Shown here piece by piece: positions 47,801 through 59,561 of a DNA stretch of 64,000 bases. The notes below the pieces were generated by a model. It was not told the DNA's origin, made no database searches, and was given only the letters and a program-made list of their open reading frames with translations. A program made the translations under genes and the position numbers. Within the stretch, counting starts at the first letter, position 1, and each line of letters begins with the position of its first letter. The DNA is from Voacanga thouarsii (lineage: Eukaryota > Streptophyta > Magnoliopsida > Gentianales > Apocynaceae): NCBI GenBank assembly GCA_026120185.1, contig JANUWF010003376.1, forward strand, positions 248,001-312,000, read 5' to 3'.

Positions 47801-48720
47801 CTCCGAGTTGCTTTTACACGCCGGTCAGTTAGGGATAACGGCTCCAGGAACAAAGTCGATTTGATGTTCAATCCCTCTTATGGGTGGTAGTCCTCCGGGC
47901 GCCTTCTTTGGAAAACCTCTTCAAATTCTTAAAGAATAGCTGCAATTTTATTAGACAATGATAATGTAGATTCATTAGTAGAAATATAAGAACCTTTGCA
48001 TAAAAGAAGAATAACTGGTTCCTTAGCTTCTATAGCCTTTATGGCATCACTTTCTTCTGCAAAGAAATTCATTCTTCTTTTACCTCGCCTCTCTTGTCCT
48101 TACTCCTATCTTTGATCGTCAAAGGTACTTATTTGCCCATCCTTTCTCTCAACTCTTGTTCTCTCCTCTCTTGTTCTTTCCTCTCAAGTTCTTTTTTTTT
48201 TTTTTTACATCTTGCGCTCCCTTGTTCTTTTCTTTCTCCTTCATGATTCTTTGATCTTTGTTCACCTCACTAGGGGCCATGGGGGTGAGGCTAAATATAG
48301 TTCCCTTCTAAACTAGGGAATAAGTATTCTTCCTCCTATCATACTTTACATGCCTATCGTATTGCCAAGGCCTCCCTAGGAGCAAGTAACCCACTTGTAT
48401 GGGTACCACATCACATAGCACATCATCCTTGTACATTTCCATCTCAAAAGACACCAAAATTTATTTGTTTACTCTCATTTCCCCGCTATCATTCAACCAT
48501 TGCAATTTGTAAGGCTTGGGGTGCTTAATCCAACTCATGTCCAATTCTTCAACTAAGTTTGCACTAATCACGTTAGTGCAACTCTCACTATCCACAATAA
48601 CACTACAAGGAGTCTTGTTGATTAGACACCTAGTGTAGAAAATGTTCTCTCTTTGTTGGTGATCTTGATCTTCAATGGCTTGTGAATTCAATGACCTTCT
48701 TATGACTCCCACTAAAGAGT
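47801..48720 (-). pseudogene. R3 protease and linker to RT
   Basis: Protease at 48712-48461 has QRENIFYTRCLINKTPCSVI followed by VDSESCTNVISANLVEEL; the usual DSG is DSE. Next come LLLGRPWQYDRHVKYDRRKN, a Lys-rich linker (about 48120-48260) and HQIDFVPGAVIPN before RT. There are several stops. Confidence 0.8.
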
Positions 48721-50185
48721 ATTCTTGACCAACAACTTCCCTTTTATCACTTTGCTCATCCCCGTTTCCCTCTTAGTCTCCTTGGTACATTTCTCTCTCT
48801 TCTTCTTCATCGGTAGAAACCTCACCATAGGGATTAGTATACATCGTTCTCTTACTTGGACACTCATGGGAAGTATGTCCATATCCAAGGCACTTAAAAC
48901 ACTTGATGTCCCTATTCCTTTGTGGCCTCTTCATAGCTTTTCCCTTGTCTTTGTTCCAACCTTCCCTAGGTTTTCAATCCTCCCTAGGCTTCCAATCCTT
49001 TCTAGGTTTCCAAGCTTCCCTAGATTTGTTGAAGAACCTTTGGAATAGCTTAGGGGCTTCATCTTTCTTAATTGGAATCTTGCTAGTAGTGTTGGGGTTT
49101 GGAAGTGGTGGTCTAGTAAATGTCCTCCTTTTTAATTGCTTCTCAATCTTCATAGCGGCATGTACTATATTCTCCAATCGTTTATAAGGGTGTAATTCTA
49201 CCAAATTGGCAACTTCCCTATTTAATCCTCCCAAGAACCGTGCCCTTGTTACTCTAGGATCCTCATTGCTTTGAGCTCTCATCAACATTACTCCCATCTC
49301 TTTATGGTAATCTTCTACAATGTTGTTCCCTTACTTGAGTGATTGGAGTCTTTGGTAAAGATAATTGTAGTAATGGTGTGGTATAAACCTTGCCCTCATC
49401 ATATCTTTCAATAAATTCTAACTAGCCACGGTTTCCACTCCCATTTATCTCCTTTGTACACTAACTTGCTCCCACCAAACAAAAGCATACTCCGAAAATC
49501 CCAAAATAGCCAACCTCACCTTTGACCTTTCACTATAGGTATGGCTTTCTAGGAAGATCTTCATCTTACTTTCCCACTCGAAATATGCTTCGAGGTCACT
49601 CTTGCCATAGAATGTGGGCACTTTCAATTTGATGTGGTTCAACTCCTTCTCCTCATCATTTCCTTCTCTCCTACCTCCTCTATTGCCCCATCTTCTATGG
49701 TGTTCCCTAAGGGCTTCAACTTGTTCCTCCTCATACCATTCATTAACTCCCTCAAACTCTCTTTCTAACCCTTTTAGGTTGTTCCCACCATTCCTTTCTT
49801 GACCTCTACCTTGTCCTCCTTTCATACCATGTCTTCCCCCTCTCATAAGAGTTTGTTGGAATCCCTCGATAGAGTGCTCATCCCAATCTTCCTCTTATTG
49901 GGCATTTAATGAAGGAGTATTAGCATCACCATCCCTCATCCTAGGGCTAGGTACTTCAAATCGCTCTTGGCCTCTCTTTTGTGTGACGGTAGAAGATTGT
50001 CCAAGATGATTTATCAATTCCCTTGTCATGTTTTGAAACTCACTTTGCATAGTCCTCATCATAGTTTGCAAGTCATCACGCAAAACCTTAGTATCAATTT
50101 GTTCTTCTTGAGGTCTACTAGGTCCACTTAGGTTAGGCCTAGAGATCTCTTGATCATGGGCTATGTTGGTGGAATATTTACTTAT
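48721..50185 (-). pseudogene. R3 gag
   Basis: The N-terminal part from about 50185 (start probably ATG to ATA) includes LRDDLQTMMRTMQSEFQNM. A Gly/Arg-rich stretch follows. The capsid domain (about 49680-49130) has KVPTFYGKSDLEAYFEWESK, FSEYAFVWWEQVSVQRR and RVTRARFLGGLNREVANLVE. The zinc knuckle CFKCLGYGHTSHEC is at about 48900-48860. Stops at about 49890, 49444, 48975 and 48770 break it. Confidence 0.85.
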
Positions 50186-51057
50186 TTATACCTGCAAAAC
50201 AAAAGAGATTAGAGAGAAAAATAGATCCTCACTTCACTTCCTTGCGTGTTGGCTCTCAAAGGTTGGTCACTCCACCCTCATGTTTGCTCTCTTAGGCTCT
50301 TTTAGTAATAGTCTCACCCTCTTGCCTTTTTCTCAATACTCAAGCCTTCTTGTTCAATCCCAATTCTCCCTAATAGCTAAAGATTTAGTCCAACTTAGTG
50401 AATTACACAAATCAATGATTTTTTTCAATTAGGGGGTCTTATGGGAATTTTAACAAACACTTGTTGGACACCTCAAGAAATCAAGTTTTAATCAAAAATT
50501 TCAAGAAATGTGGACTCAATCAACACAAGAACAAACACTTGACGCACAAAGAAACACTTCTAAATAAGAAACAAACAAAAGTTATCAAGAACAAAGCAAC
50601 AAGAACAACTAGAACTAGGATTATAAAGGACAAGATGATCACAAGTGTGCATTAGTAAAGTTGAATTCAATGAGCATGGACTTCCATTATAGAGTGATAT
50701 ACTAAGTCTTAAAATCCCAAGGAATAAGGATCAAGAATCAAAGTTCCCAACTATAGCCAAAAGCATTCTCATGGAACATTTATCAAATACCATGGCTGCA
50801 ATCCCGTCACTTAAGAACAATTAACATTTTCACCCATATTTAAGCCAATTTTCACCACAAACACAAGAAAAATTTGTTCCCAAGGATTATATTAACATCA
50901 AGAAACAATTTCCCCAAAGATCAAAGTATAACAAAGATTTCATAACCGTTTTGGAGCATGTTTTTGAGTTACGGGATTTCTCTATTTTCTTTTTTCTTCA
51001 ACTTTGTAGAGCTCCTTTTCTTGCTTTCAAGCTTTGATTAGAATCAAAACTTTTCTT
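50186..51057 (-). other. R3 leader between primer site and gag
   Basis: About 870 bases of A/T-rich, ORF-poor sequence on the coding strand. Short plus-strand ORFs (50163-50655) show no recognisable protein. Confidence 0.6.
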
Positions 51058-51069
51058 GCTTTGATACCA
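51058..51069 (-). other. R3 primer-binding site, tRNA-iMet type
   Basis: TGGTATCAAAGC on the minus strand, eight bases from the LTR end ATCATATCA. One mismatch to TGGTATCAGAGC. Confidence 0.85.
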
Positions 51070-51077
51070 AAACTCTT

Positions 51078-52076
51078 TGATATGATCTTGAGTGGGCTTT
51101 TTCTTGGTTGTGGGTGGTTTATCTGGCTATGAGTTCATCTCAATCAATGGGACCCAAAACAGAGATTTTTCTTGAGACAAAAAGGAGAAAATGAAACTAA
51201 CAACCTACCCTCTACCAAACCCTTGAAGAACTAGGCTTCAAGGACCCTCAAGAATATTAGAAATTTCGACTATAATCTTACTCCAATATCCTTGAAGCAA
51301 CAAAGGCAAACAAGAACAAATAGAATAGAGAAAATAGGTACCCAAGTAATAGAATTCAAACAACCTTAGAAGATCAAAGCAACTAAGACCCATTCAAGAA
51401 ACAACATTGGATTATTCAATAGATTTTATAGACTCATTCATAAGGAGAACTAACCATTAAGTATAGTCTTGAACAAGCTGACCAAGGAGGCTAGGGCCTC
51501 TCAAGACTCTCTCTTCAAATTTGAATAAAAAGTGTAAACCGTGTTGTCAAATTACTAAAGGTTGTATTTATACTACCCTAACCCTAGCTAAGTAATCCCT
51601 GAGGTTCCAATACAATTTAGAGCCTTAATAAGTCTTTACAAAATATTTAAAATGGAGAAAATTGGAGAAAACATAAAAAGTACGGGGCAGCCGACAGGCT
51701 GCAACCAGCGCCGGTTAGGACTCTAAAGCCGGCGTCAGTTTCACATTGTCTTTGGGCCGATCGAATGCCAGAATGAAGCTGGCGCCGGTTCTGATGCTTG
51801 GGCCGGCATTGGATGTCTGCTGGAAGGCTAACTGTGTCCGTCTTTGTTGCTGGCTTAAGTTTTTGTTGGGGTCCTTCTTGGATAGTCATCAAAATGAACT
51901 CTTGGCTAACTTTCTCATCCTTTCAACCCTTTTCTATCCTCAAACATGGTTTTATGAGTAATTGAAACTCATCTTAAAGGTTCTTGGTCCTCGATCTTGT
52001 CATTGGTCCTTATCCTTGCACGGTCACGCCTTCCCCTCCTTGATCTTGACCTCTATGATGAAACGGAGTCTCATCA
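51078..52076 (-). repeat. R3 5' LTR
   Basis: 999 bp, partner of 44314-45327. TATA box TATAAATA on the minus strand at 51565-51572. GC module at 51690-51825 (CGCCGGTTAGGACTCTAAAG). An apparent minus-strand ORF here (51647-51892) is the tail of the LTR-embedded frame plus GC module. Confidence 0.9.
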
Positions 52077-52645
52077 TTAACTCAGTTAAAGTCATGTTCA
52101 ATTTGTTCGTGTTGTAGTTCAACTTGAACTGAGTAAAAAAGCCCGGCAGATATCTAAGAACCATATCCACTTGGCTCTCGGGGTTAATAATATCCCCTAA
52201 GACTTCTACTTCCTCGAAAGCAGCAATCATTTTGAGTATATGCTCTCTAACTGACGCTCCCTCAGCCATCTTAGTGTTTATAATCGTCCTAAGAACTTTC
52301 TGCCTTGCGGGCCGGCTCTTATCGGCGAACATCATAGCTAATGATTGGCTAATGTCATATGCAGTGGCCATGTGCTCATGTTTTGATTGGAGCATATTAG
52401 ACATGGAGGCCAACATGTAGCATCGAGTCATTTCATTGGCCTTCTTCCATGCTTTTTCAGCCTCACGCTCCTCCGTGGTGGAACCTTCCCCAATAAACAG
52501 GGCGGGTTTCAAAGAAGACATACTTATACTCCTCAACAATGAGTATTATATCCAAGTTCCTTTTCCAATCCACATAATTTGGACTCGTTAGCTTATTCTC
52601 ACGGAGAATAACGGCCAAAGGACTAAAAGAACCTGCACTAACCAT
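52077..52645 (-). pseudogene. S3 gag N-terminal part
   Basis: Starts MVSAGSFSPLAVILRENKLT at 52645, then SPNYVDWKRNLDIILIVEEY. After a frameshift at about 52490-52510 it continues REAEKAWKKANEMTRCYMLA and TAYDISQSLAMMFADKSRPA, and ends NMTLTEL at the R3 insertion. This is the UBN2-type copia gag that builds the particle. Confidence 0.88.
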
Positions 52646-54383
52646 TTTTGAAATATCGAAAGTAAAAGAAAATTCAATTTGTGAAAAAAAAAACAAAATA
52701 ATTTGTAACTTTATCCTCATATTAATTCCAATAATAGTTAACCCTATCATTATTATCTTTAATATAATTAATCTGGCTCTTAAAAAAACTGACATAGCTT
52801 CTTAGGAAGATTAATAGTTTTCAAAGATAAGTGTATTAACCACCACAAATTAATTTCCCTTCTAGATAATGATCTAGAAGATAACTCCATCGTAGAATGA
52901 CCGTTTCTTCTCATTTCCTATGGACATTCCTCTCACTTTAACCTCCAATATGGACTGGATGATCATAGCATGTGTCCCGGGTTATTAATTATATCCATCC
53001 ATTAGTTCTAAATCCTTATGATATCCCCATCCTATACGGGTTCACTTCAAGAGTGACACGAGGGGACCCACGATTTCTAATGAGGATCGTGATGGATGCC
53101 TTGGGGCCGTTTGAACCCTTCTCCCACTTAATATTTTAAAATAAGAGTTTTTCTTGGAAAATATATATTGAAAATTTCAATTATGTTTTTTTTAACTTAA
53201 AATAAAATATCTAAACCCATAAAAATTTCTATGCTAAGGTTTATATCCTTTGAGAAATTTTTTCATGGATTAAGTTTATTTAGGTTAATAAACTTAATAA
53301 TTTCAAAATTTTTCAATAAAACTTTCGAGAGATTTTGGTCTCAATTTTAATTTGACAAAAATAATTTTTCTTGTTAAAATTCAATCAAAATGGTTTTCTA
53401 TTTTAATTCACAAAAATATTTAAATCCAATATATTTTCTATGTCAAGGATAAAATTCTGTGAGAAAATATTCAAGAATTAATTTTTATTCGAATTAAAAT
53501 TAACCATTTCATTTAAGAAAAATATTTTTTTTTTTGGTCAAAAATTCCCAAAGACTTTGGTCTTTGAGAAAACACGCACATAAGATACAAAAAGAAATAA
53601 GCATGCTAGAAAACTGTAAATGTTTTCATGCTTTTATATTCTTTTAGCCTAAGTGTCCAAATAATAAAATTAAACACATTAATTAATTAATAGTCTTGTT
53701 TAATCCTAAAATTTTCTTTACTATTATTTTTCATGCAAAATATTCAAAGAATATTAATTATTGTAATAAAAATAACTTCGCCTAGTATGGGACCAAAAAC
53801 CAAAAAAAAAAAATTCGGGTCAGTTCCATGCACCCGCCACACTGGATCACGGCCCATGGGATAACCCATGGGCCGGATCCAGGTGAGTGAACCCGGTCCG
53901 CCTAGCTGCGCGGTCAAAATTGTTGACCGTACAGCATTTTCAAATTGCAAATGCAATTTGCAACAAAACTTCCTCGCTGATGTCTTTAGCGAGGAAGTCT
54001 TCCTCGTGCCTGGGAGCGACGCGCAACTGGGAGCACAACTCAGTAGCTTCTCCCTCAATGACAGCACGGCTTGGCTTGACATTAGCTCAACTTAGCGGCT
54101 AACTTACACAGTGCTTCTTCTCCAGAATGCATCCTGCGTGCTCTGTTTCAATTTCTCCTCCATTTTCAATCAAAACTCATCTAAACAAATGCCTATGTCC
54201 TTAAAAACACTGGGCTTACATGATATATATGAAAGTAAGTAAAATACATTATTCATATACTTCCACTCACGAAGCTTACAGTGAAACTACCCATACCAAT
54301 AAACACGAATGATGACAGATTTTAACTAAAATAAATATTTTCTTATTTTAGTTAAGCCTAACATGCTTCCTACATTTGCCAAA
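52646..54383 (-). other. S3 leader, about 1.7 kb
   Basis: Long non-coding stretch between primer site and gag. The half next to gag is A/T-rich. A GC-rich island at about 53820-54100 contains four perfect hairpins. The ORFs across it (53744-54102, both strands) reflect base composition and match nothing I recognise. Confidence 0.6.
53851..53997. repeat. Cluster of four perfect inverted repeats in S3 leader
   Basis: 53851-53874 GGCCCATGGG/CCCATGGGCC (10-bp arms, loop ATAA). 53911-53929 CGGTCAA/TTGACCG (7). 53941-53960 CAAATTGC/GCAATTTG (8). 53969-53997 CTTCCTCGCT/AGCGAGGAAG (10). All arms pair without mismatch although the genes around are decayed. Confidence 0.9.
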
Positions 54384-54400
54384 CCATTGCTCTAATACCA
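54384..54400 (-). other. S3 primer-binding site, tRNA-iMet type
   Basis: TGGTATTAGAGCAATGG on the minus strand, two bases from the LTR end AAGCCTTCA. It matches the initiator-Met complement TGGTATCAGAGCCATGG at 15 of 17 bases. Confidence 0.88.
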
Positions 54401-55217
54401 ATTGAAGGCTTAAAATGGTAAAAATTATCAAAACAAAAGCATGTTAGGAAAACGAAAAATTTACCTTTGTGATTGAATGGCCCTCTTCGCACTGATGTAG
54501 ATGTCTGTATAAGGATACTTGAGGCTAATGGCTCACATCCTTGCAAACATCTACTGCGTCTCATCCACACGAAGCTTTTAATCTTCCGAAATGGTGCTCG
54601 TAGCACAGCCAGTGAAAGCTTGAAGATTGGGTTTTGACAAGCTTTTGGTTTTTGTGAGTTCTTCTTCACAGACGAAACCTTCTATCAAATTTGGTTTTCT
54701 TTGATTCTCTTTGATTGAAATTGAAAAGCCCCTCTTCACAATGCATGAAGACCCATTTCAATTCCTATGCAATTCCCCGAGAGAGAAAATCCATCTGCGT
54801 GAAAACAGAAAGTACCCATGCTTTCTATTATCTTTCAAGTAGAACAACACGGGATCCATCCCGCGTTGTCTTTTTTATAATTAATTAATTAATTCAATTA
54901 ATAATTAAATAATTTAATATATTTTAACTTCGCCTGTGAGCTCCACGGGTTTTGTCTGCGGTGTTCATTGCCGGTCTCAAGCCCAGATAAAGGAGGAGAG
55001 TTGCGGTAGGCTTGTGACGGCCAACGTAAAACATAGTTACATCTATGACATGAACCAATCGATTGACTTCGTGGGGGCGTTCCCTACTCAGTGACGCGCT
55101 ACACTTCCTAGACCCGGGTGTAGTGATAAATATGTGAGGGTTGCTAGGTCGTTGCCCGAAAGCAACGCACCGTGTCGGTCCCCGGATGCGGTGTCAAATA
55201 TGCAAGGGTGTAGGGTA

Positions 55218-58148
55218 AAAAAGACAGTCTATAGGGATAGGATTCGTCTAGCTACATGGAATATATGAACTTTGACCGGTAGATTGACAGAGCTAGTCGA
55301 GGTAATGCGAAGGAGAAAAATTAGCATTTTATGTCTTCAGAAAACCAAGTGGGTAGGTGAGAAGGCGAGAGTAGTCGCTCCATGGGGTTATAAGCTTTGG
55401 TATTCAAGTAGAGTTAGAAATAGAAATGGAGTCGAGATTATTATTAATCGTAAGTTTATTGATGATATGGTTGAAGTACAGAGGAAGAGTGATAGGATTT
55501 TGAGCATCAAGATCATGATTGGCGGCGAGATTACTACTATTATTAGTGTGTATGCGCCGCAAGTAGGACTCGATGATTCGGTTAGGCAACAGTTCTGGAA
55601 TGATTTAGATGAGATTGTCCAGAGTGTACCGTGTGTAGAAAAGCTTTTCATTGGTGGTGATCTAAACGGACATGTAGGTACTGATAAGAGCGGGTTTGAG
55701 AGTGTTCATGGAGGTCAGGGTTTCGGAGCTAAAAACAAAGCAGGAACTGCTATTCTTGATTTTGCCTTGGCCTATGATTTGACCATAGCAAATACTTGGT
55801 TTAAGAAGAGAGATTCTCACTTAGTGACCTTTAGAAGCGGGTTAAATGCCAGTCAGATAGACTTCTTTATTATGAGGCGTAGGTTTCGTAGTGGGTGTAC
55901 GGATTGTAAAGTTATTCCAGGTGAGAGTGTAGTTACGCAACACAGGCTGTTGGTCCTCGATTTTAATTTTAGAAAAAAGAGTAAGCAGCAGAATTTTCGA
56001 GTTGACCCTAAGATTAGGTGGTGGAGGCTTCAGGGGAATGAAAGAATAGCCTTTGTCAATAAGGTAGTTGAGGCGGATAATTGGTCTTCTGATATGGATT
56101 CGGATCCAGATACTATGTAGAGAAAGATGGCTCAATGTATTAGGACGGTAGCTAAGGAAGTGCTTGGGGAATCTAAAGGAAAAATACCTCTTAACAAGGA
56201 TGTGTTGTAGTGGAACAACGAAGTGAAAGAAGCCATAAAGAGTAAAAGAGAGTACTATAGAAAATTAGGAAGATGTAGGAGTAATAAAAATTTTGAGAAA
56301 TACAAGGTCGCGAGAAGAAAAGCTAAAGAAGCTGTCAGAAACGCAAAAGCCATAGTTTACAAGGATTTATATGAAAAGTTAGATACCAAAGACGAAGAGA
56401 AGAATACATATAGACTGGCGCGTTACAAGGAAAAGAAGATGAGGGATATAGGTGTAGTGAAATGTGTAAAGGACAAAAACCACAATGTTTTAGTTAAGGA
56501 TGAAGAAATAAAGGAGAGATGGAGATCATATTTTGATAAGTTATTCAATGGGAGTCAAGTCCAAGTTTCGAGTGTAGGTAGCCTGGCACTTTCGAACGAA
56601 GAGGTTAACCATGCATGGATTCGTCGTATTTAGAAGCATGAAGTCCGTGATGCCCTTAAAAGGATGAGTCCAAAAAAAGTTGTAGGACCGGATGGTATAC
56701 CGATCGAGGTTTGGAAGTGTTTAGGAGATATAGGTATTACGTGGCTGACAAGTCTATTCAACAATATATATAAAGTTAATAGGATGCCTACAGAATGGAG
56801 GAAGAGTACTCTGATTCCTCTGTATAAGAATAAAGGAGATGTCCAGGATTGTGCCAATTACCGTGGGATTAAACTCATGAGTCATACTATGAAGCTTTGG
56901 GAGAGAGTGATTGAACAGAGGTTACGGGGCATTATACAAATTTTAGATAATCAGTTTGGTTTTATGCCTGAGCGTTCCACTACGGAGGCAATTCATTTAT
57001 TACGGCAGATGATTGAATATCATAGGGAAAGAAAGAAAGATTTACATATGGTATTTATTGACCTGGAAAAAGCCTATGACAGGGTTCTTAGAGAAGTAGT
57101 TTGGAGGGTGCTGGCCAAAAAAGGTGTATCAATAAAGTATATTACTCTCATTAAAGATAGGTATGAGGGGGCATGTACAAGTGTAAGGACTAGCGCCGAA
57201 GTGACTGCAGAATTCCCTATTAATATCGGGGTGCATCAAGGATCAGTGCTTAGCCCTTTCCTCTTTGCAGCCATTATGGATGAGTTGACCTGTACTATAC
57301 AGGAGGTTGTGCCATGGTATATGTTGTTTGCGGATGATATTGTATTAATTGATGAGACTAGAGCCGGTGTAAATGCTAAATTGGAGTTATGACGGCAGAC
57401 ATTGGAATCCAAGGGTTTCAGAATTAATAGGAGTAAAGCAGAGTATATGGGATGCAAGTTTAATGGTAGCAGAAACATAGCCCAAAGTGTAACTTTGGAA
57501 GGTAGAGATATACCATTAGCTAATTATTTTCGCTATCTATGATCTATTATTCAGAAAGACGGAGAGCTCGATAGCGACGTTGCACATCGAGTTAAGGCAG
57601 GTTAGTTGAAATGGAGGAGTGCGACTGGTATTCTTTGTGATTGTAATGCACCGTTGAATTTAAAGGGAAAGTTTTACAAGGCAGTCGTACGACCTGCTTT
57701 GTTATATGGTACGGAATGTTGGACAGCTAAAAGGTGTCATATTCAAAAAATGAAAGTAGCTGAGATGCATATGTTACGGTGGATGTGTGGATATACTAGG
57801 AATGATAGAGTTAGAAATGAGATCATTAGGGAAAATGTAGGTGTGGCATCTATTGAGGAAAAGATGAGAGAAAGTCATCTACGTTAGTTTGGACAAGCTC
57901 AGAGAAGACCGAGGGATGCTCCTGTTAGGGCAATGGAGAGAGTGAGGCAGGATAAGTTAGACAGAGGTAGAGGTAGAGGTAGGCCTAAAACGACATGGAT
58001 AGAGGTAATTAAGAGAGATATGTCTTTGTTAGATTTGGATGAAAGTATGACGTTCGATAGAAGAAAGTGGCGAGAGAGGATTCATGTGGATGACCACACG
58101 TTGCCTGACGTTGGTTCATGTAACCAACCCCAAGTTACTTGGGATTAA
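55218..58148 (+). pseudogene. L1 ORF: APE-type endonuclease and reverse transcriptase
   Basis: The protein nicks target DNA and reverse-transcribes its RNA there. Endonuclease at about 55240-55970: RIRLATWNI, LCLQKTKW (family LQETKW, catalytic Glu now Lys), FIGGDLNGHVG, ASQIDFFIM and QHRLLVLDF. A Lys/Arg-rich linker lies at 56220-56400. RT at about 56640-57380: GPDGIPIEVWK, YRGIKLMSHTMKLWERV, FIDLEKAYDRV, GVHQGSVLSPFLFA and catalytic LFADDIVLI. The C-terminal part has LLYGTECWTAKRCH, EMHMLRWMCGYTRND and a RGRGRGRPK basic motif. Stops replace Trp at six sites (56119, 56208, 57390, 57604, 57886 and similar) and Gly or Gln elsewhere. No frameshift is needed for most of its length. Confidence 0.92.
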
Positions 58149-58156
58149 GGCTTAGT

Positions 58157-58171
58157 TTGTTGTTGTTGTTG
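58157..58171 (+). repeat. L1 terminal TTG repeats
   Basis: Five TTG units close the LINE, directly before the target copy TTTTAA. Such short tandem tails are typical of RTE elements. Confidence 0.85.
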
Positions 58172-59561
58172 TTTTAATTTTATTTTACTCTTATCTTATT
58201 CATTGGGCCAGATAAAATTATTTATTATTGGGCTTGAATACCCATAAATAATAAATCTCAATTATTTATTTTTTGTGCTTTATTAAACAGCCCAATAAAT
58301 AATTAACAAGCCAAAATTGACCAGTATAAAATTTTATTCCTTTTATCTAGTTTATATCCAAATTAATTTCTTAATTATTCAATCTGGGCCTTAGGCCTTG
58401 AATAATTAATTAACTAATTAAACTAGATAAAATAAATACTCTCTCTCGGACTTTTATTTTATTCTAGTCTAATAATAAATTAAACTAATAAAATAAAATA
58501 AAATCCATAAATATCAAGACCAATTCCTTAACCCAAATCTTTCATGACTTAAGAGCCATTTCGAGGACCAAAAGACATATCGCCTTGGCTACTAAAATGA
58601 CCAAAATACCCCTACTATATAAATAGCTATATTTTATATTTTAAATATTTCCTAATATCACCATAAGGAAATATTAATCCCAAGGACAATGTTGCATTAG
58701 CAAAGTCTTCGACCTACAGGTGTAATGACTAAAATACCCCTCTACGCATTGTCATGCAATTAGAGATGAAGAGTATACTAACACCTCTCTAATAGACATC
58801 TACTATCCTTAGACCTCTAGTCCAATGATCTATGACTCCTGGAATATTTTCACTTTTCAAGGGACCTACCCTAAAGTAAACATCCAAGTCATGTTCCCCA
58901 GGGCCTTACATAATTTGATCATTTGAACAGTCACAAGGAGTGATATAGTGTAGAAGTTATCTTATACAAGTCTGTCTTAACTAACTAGTCACATATACCC
59001 AACATACAACTATATTAGTTCTACAAAAGAACCTCAACTACAGTATATCAAAGTATATACTTCTAGTTTCGTCAAACTACCAACTCATACTCAAGTGGTA
59101 GAATATTAGTCCATACTGTAGCAGTAATAGTCTGGGTTTCTTTTAAATAGTAATTTTAAAAATCACTATTACAGGTCCTGCTATTCTACGTATTCAAAAT
59201 ACGCTCATGCTATAAAGTCAGTAGACTACTCACTAGCTAAAGAAAAGCTATTCCCATTTGAAATTCATAACACAATAACATATACATGATGATATTCTTA
59301 TTCTTATCAATCGCTTGAGAACAAATATTTATGTGTTAAATAACCCATGATACATACCTTACTATGAAAGACCACCATTTACATGGATCACTTATTTAAA
59401 CACAATGGGTCCTTTCCAAATGAAAATCGTGCACAAATAAAATGTAAATTCACAAACAAATTTTGATAATAAATTCTTTTATTAATAAATTTGATAATTA
59501 CATCAGATAAACTAGTCTAGATGGCATATATTCCAGAACATGCCTAAGTTGATAGTTATTA

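Larger units (their letters stand above)
44314..52076 (-). mobile_element. R3: complete Reina-like Ty3/gypsy element inside S3 gag
   Basis: 7763 bp with LTRs 51078-52076 (5') and 44314-45327 (3'), iMet primer site, gag, protease, RT, RNase H, integrase and polypurine tract in gypsy order. It splits S3 gag between TLTEL and LMKEL. On the minus strand the target copies are GTTAA and ATTAA, one base apart. The LTRs show six substitutions and one 2-base gap in the first 155 or so bases by eye. It is the most complete element here but has many stops. Confidence 0.92.
54928..58171 (+). mobile_element. L1: full-length RTE-clade LINE
   Basis: 3244 bp, flanked by TTTTAA (54922-54927 and 58172-58177). 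Its 5' end starts CTTCGCCTGTGAGCTCCACG and carries TGTCTGCGGTGTTCATTGCC, a leader I know from plant RTE elements. One ORF encodes endonuclease then RT. The 3' end has AAGTTACTTGGGATTAAGGC and five TTG repeats instead of poly-A. The length is near the usual 3.2-3.4 kb. Confidence 0.92.
39093..59538 (-). mobile_element. S3: Ty1/copia element, hosting R3 and L1
   Basis: LTRs at 39093-40939 and 54403-59538 (the latter 1.89 kb once L1 is removed), target duplication CATGC (39088-39092 and 59539-59543). From high to low coordinates: primer site, long leader, gag (split by R3), protease, integrase, RT and RNase H. The integrase-before-RT order is diagnostic of copia. All genes are broken. Confidence 0.9.
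54403..59538 (-). repeat. S3 5' LTR, interrupted by L1
   Basis: 54403-54927 and 58178-59538 together (1.89 kb) align with 39093-40939 (shared GGGATCCATCCC, CATTGGGCCAGATAAA). The plus-strand right end GGCATATATTCCAGAA is followed by the target copy CATGC. Confidence 0.85.
33519..59561 (-). mobile_element. P1: non-autonomous gypsy element, R-related
   Basis: The LTRs are 33519-34661 and 37963-39092 plus 59544-59561 (the latter split by S3). The flanks carry a perfect GGAAT duplication (33514-33518 and 59562-59566). The internal region is only about 3.3 kb. It holds a leader, gag with two zinc-knuckle relics, a protease relic and a Lys/Glu-rich linker, then the polypurine tract. RT, RNase H and integrase are missing. 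Gag and protease resemble those of R3. Confidence 0.8.

Noticed and set aside
53744..54102. ORFs on both strands of the GC-rich island in the S3 leader
   Set aside because: GC composition lowers stop frequency; no homology recognised and both strands are open.
55388..56135. Minus-strand ORFs across the LINE
   Set aside because: Shadows of the endonuclease frame on the opposite strand.
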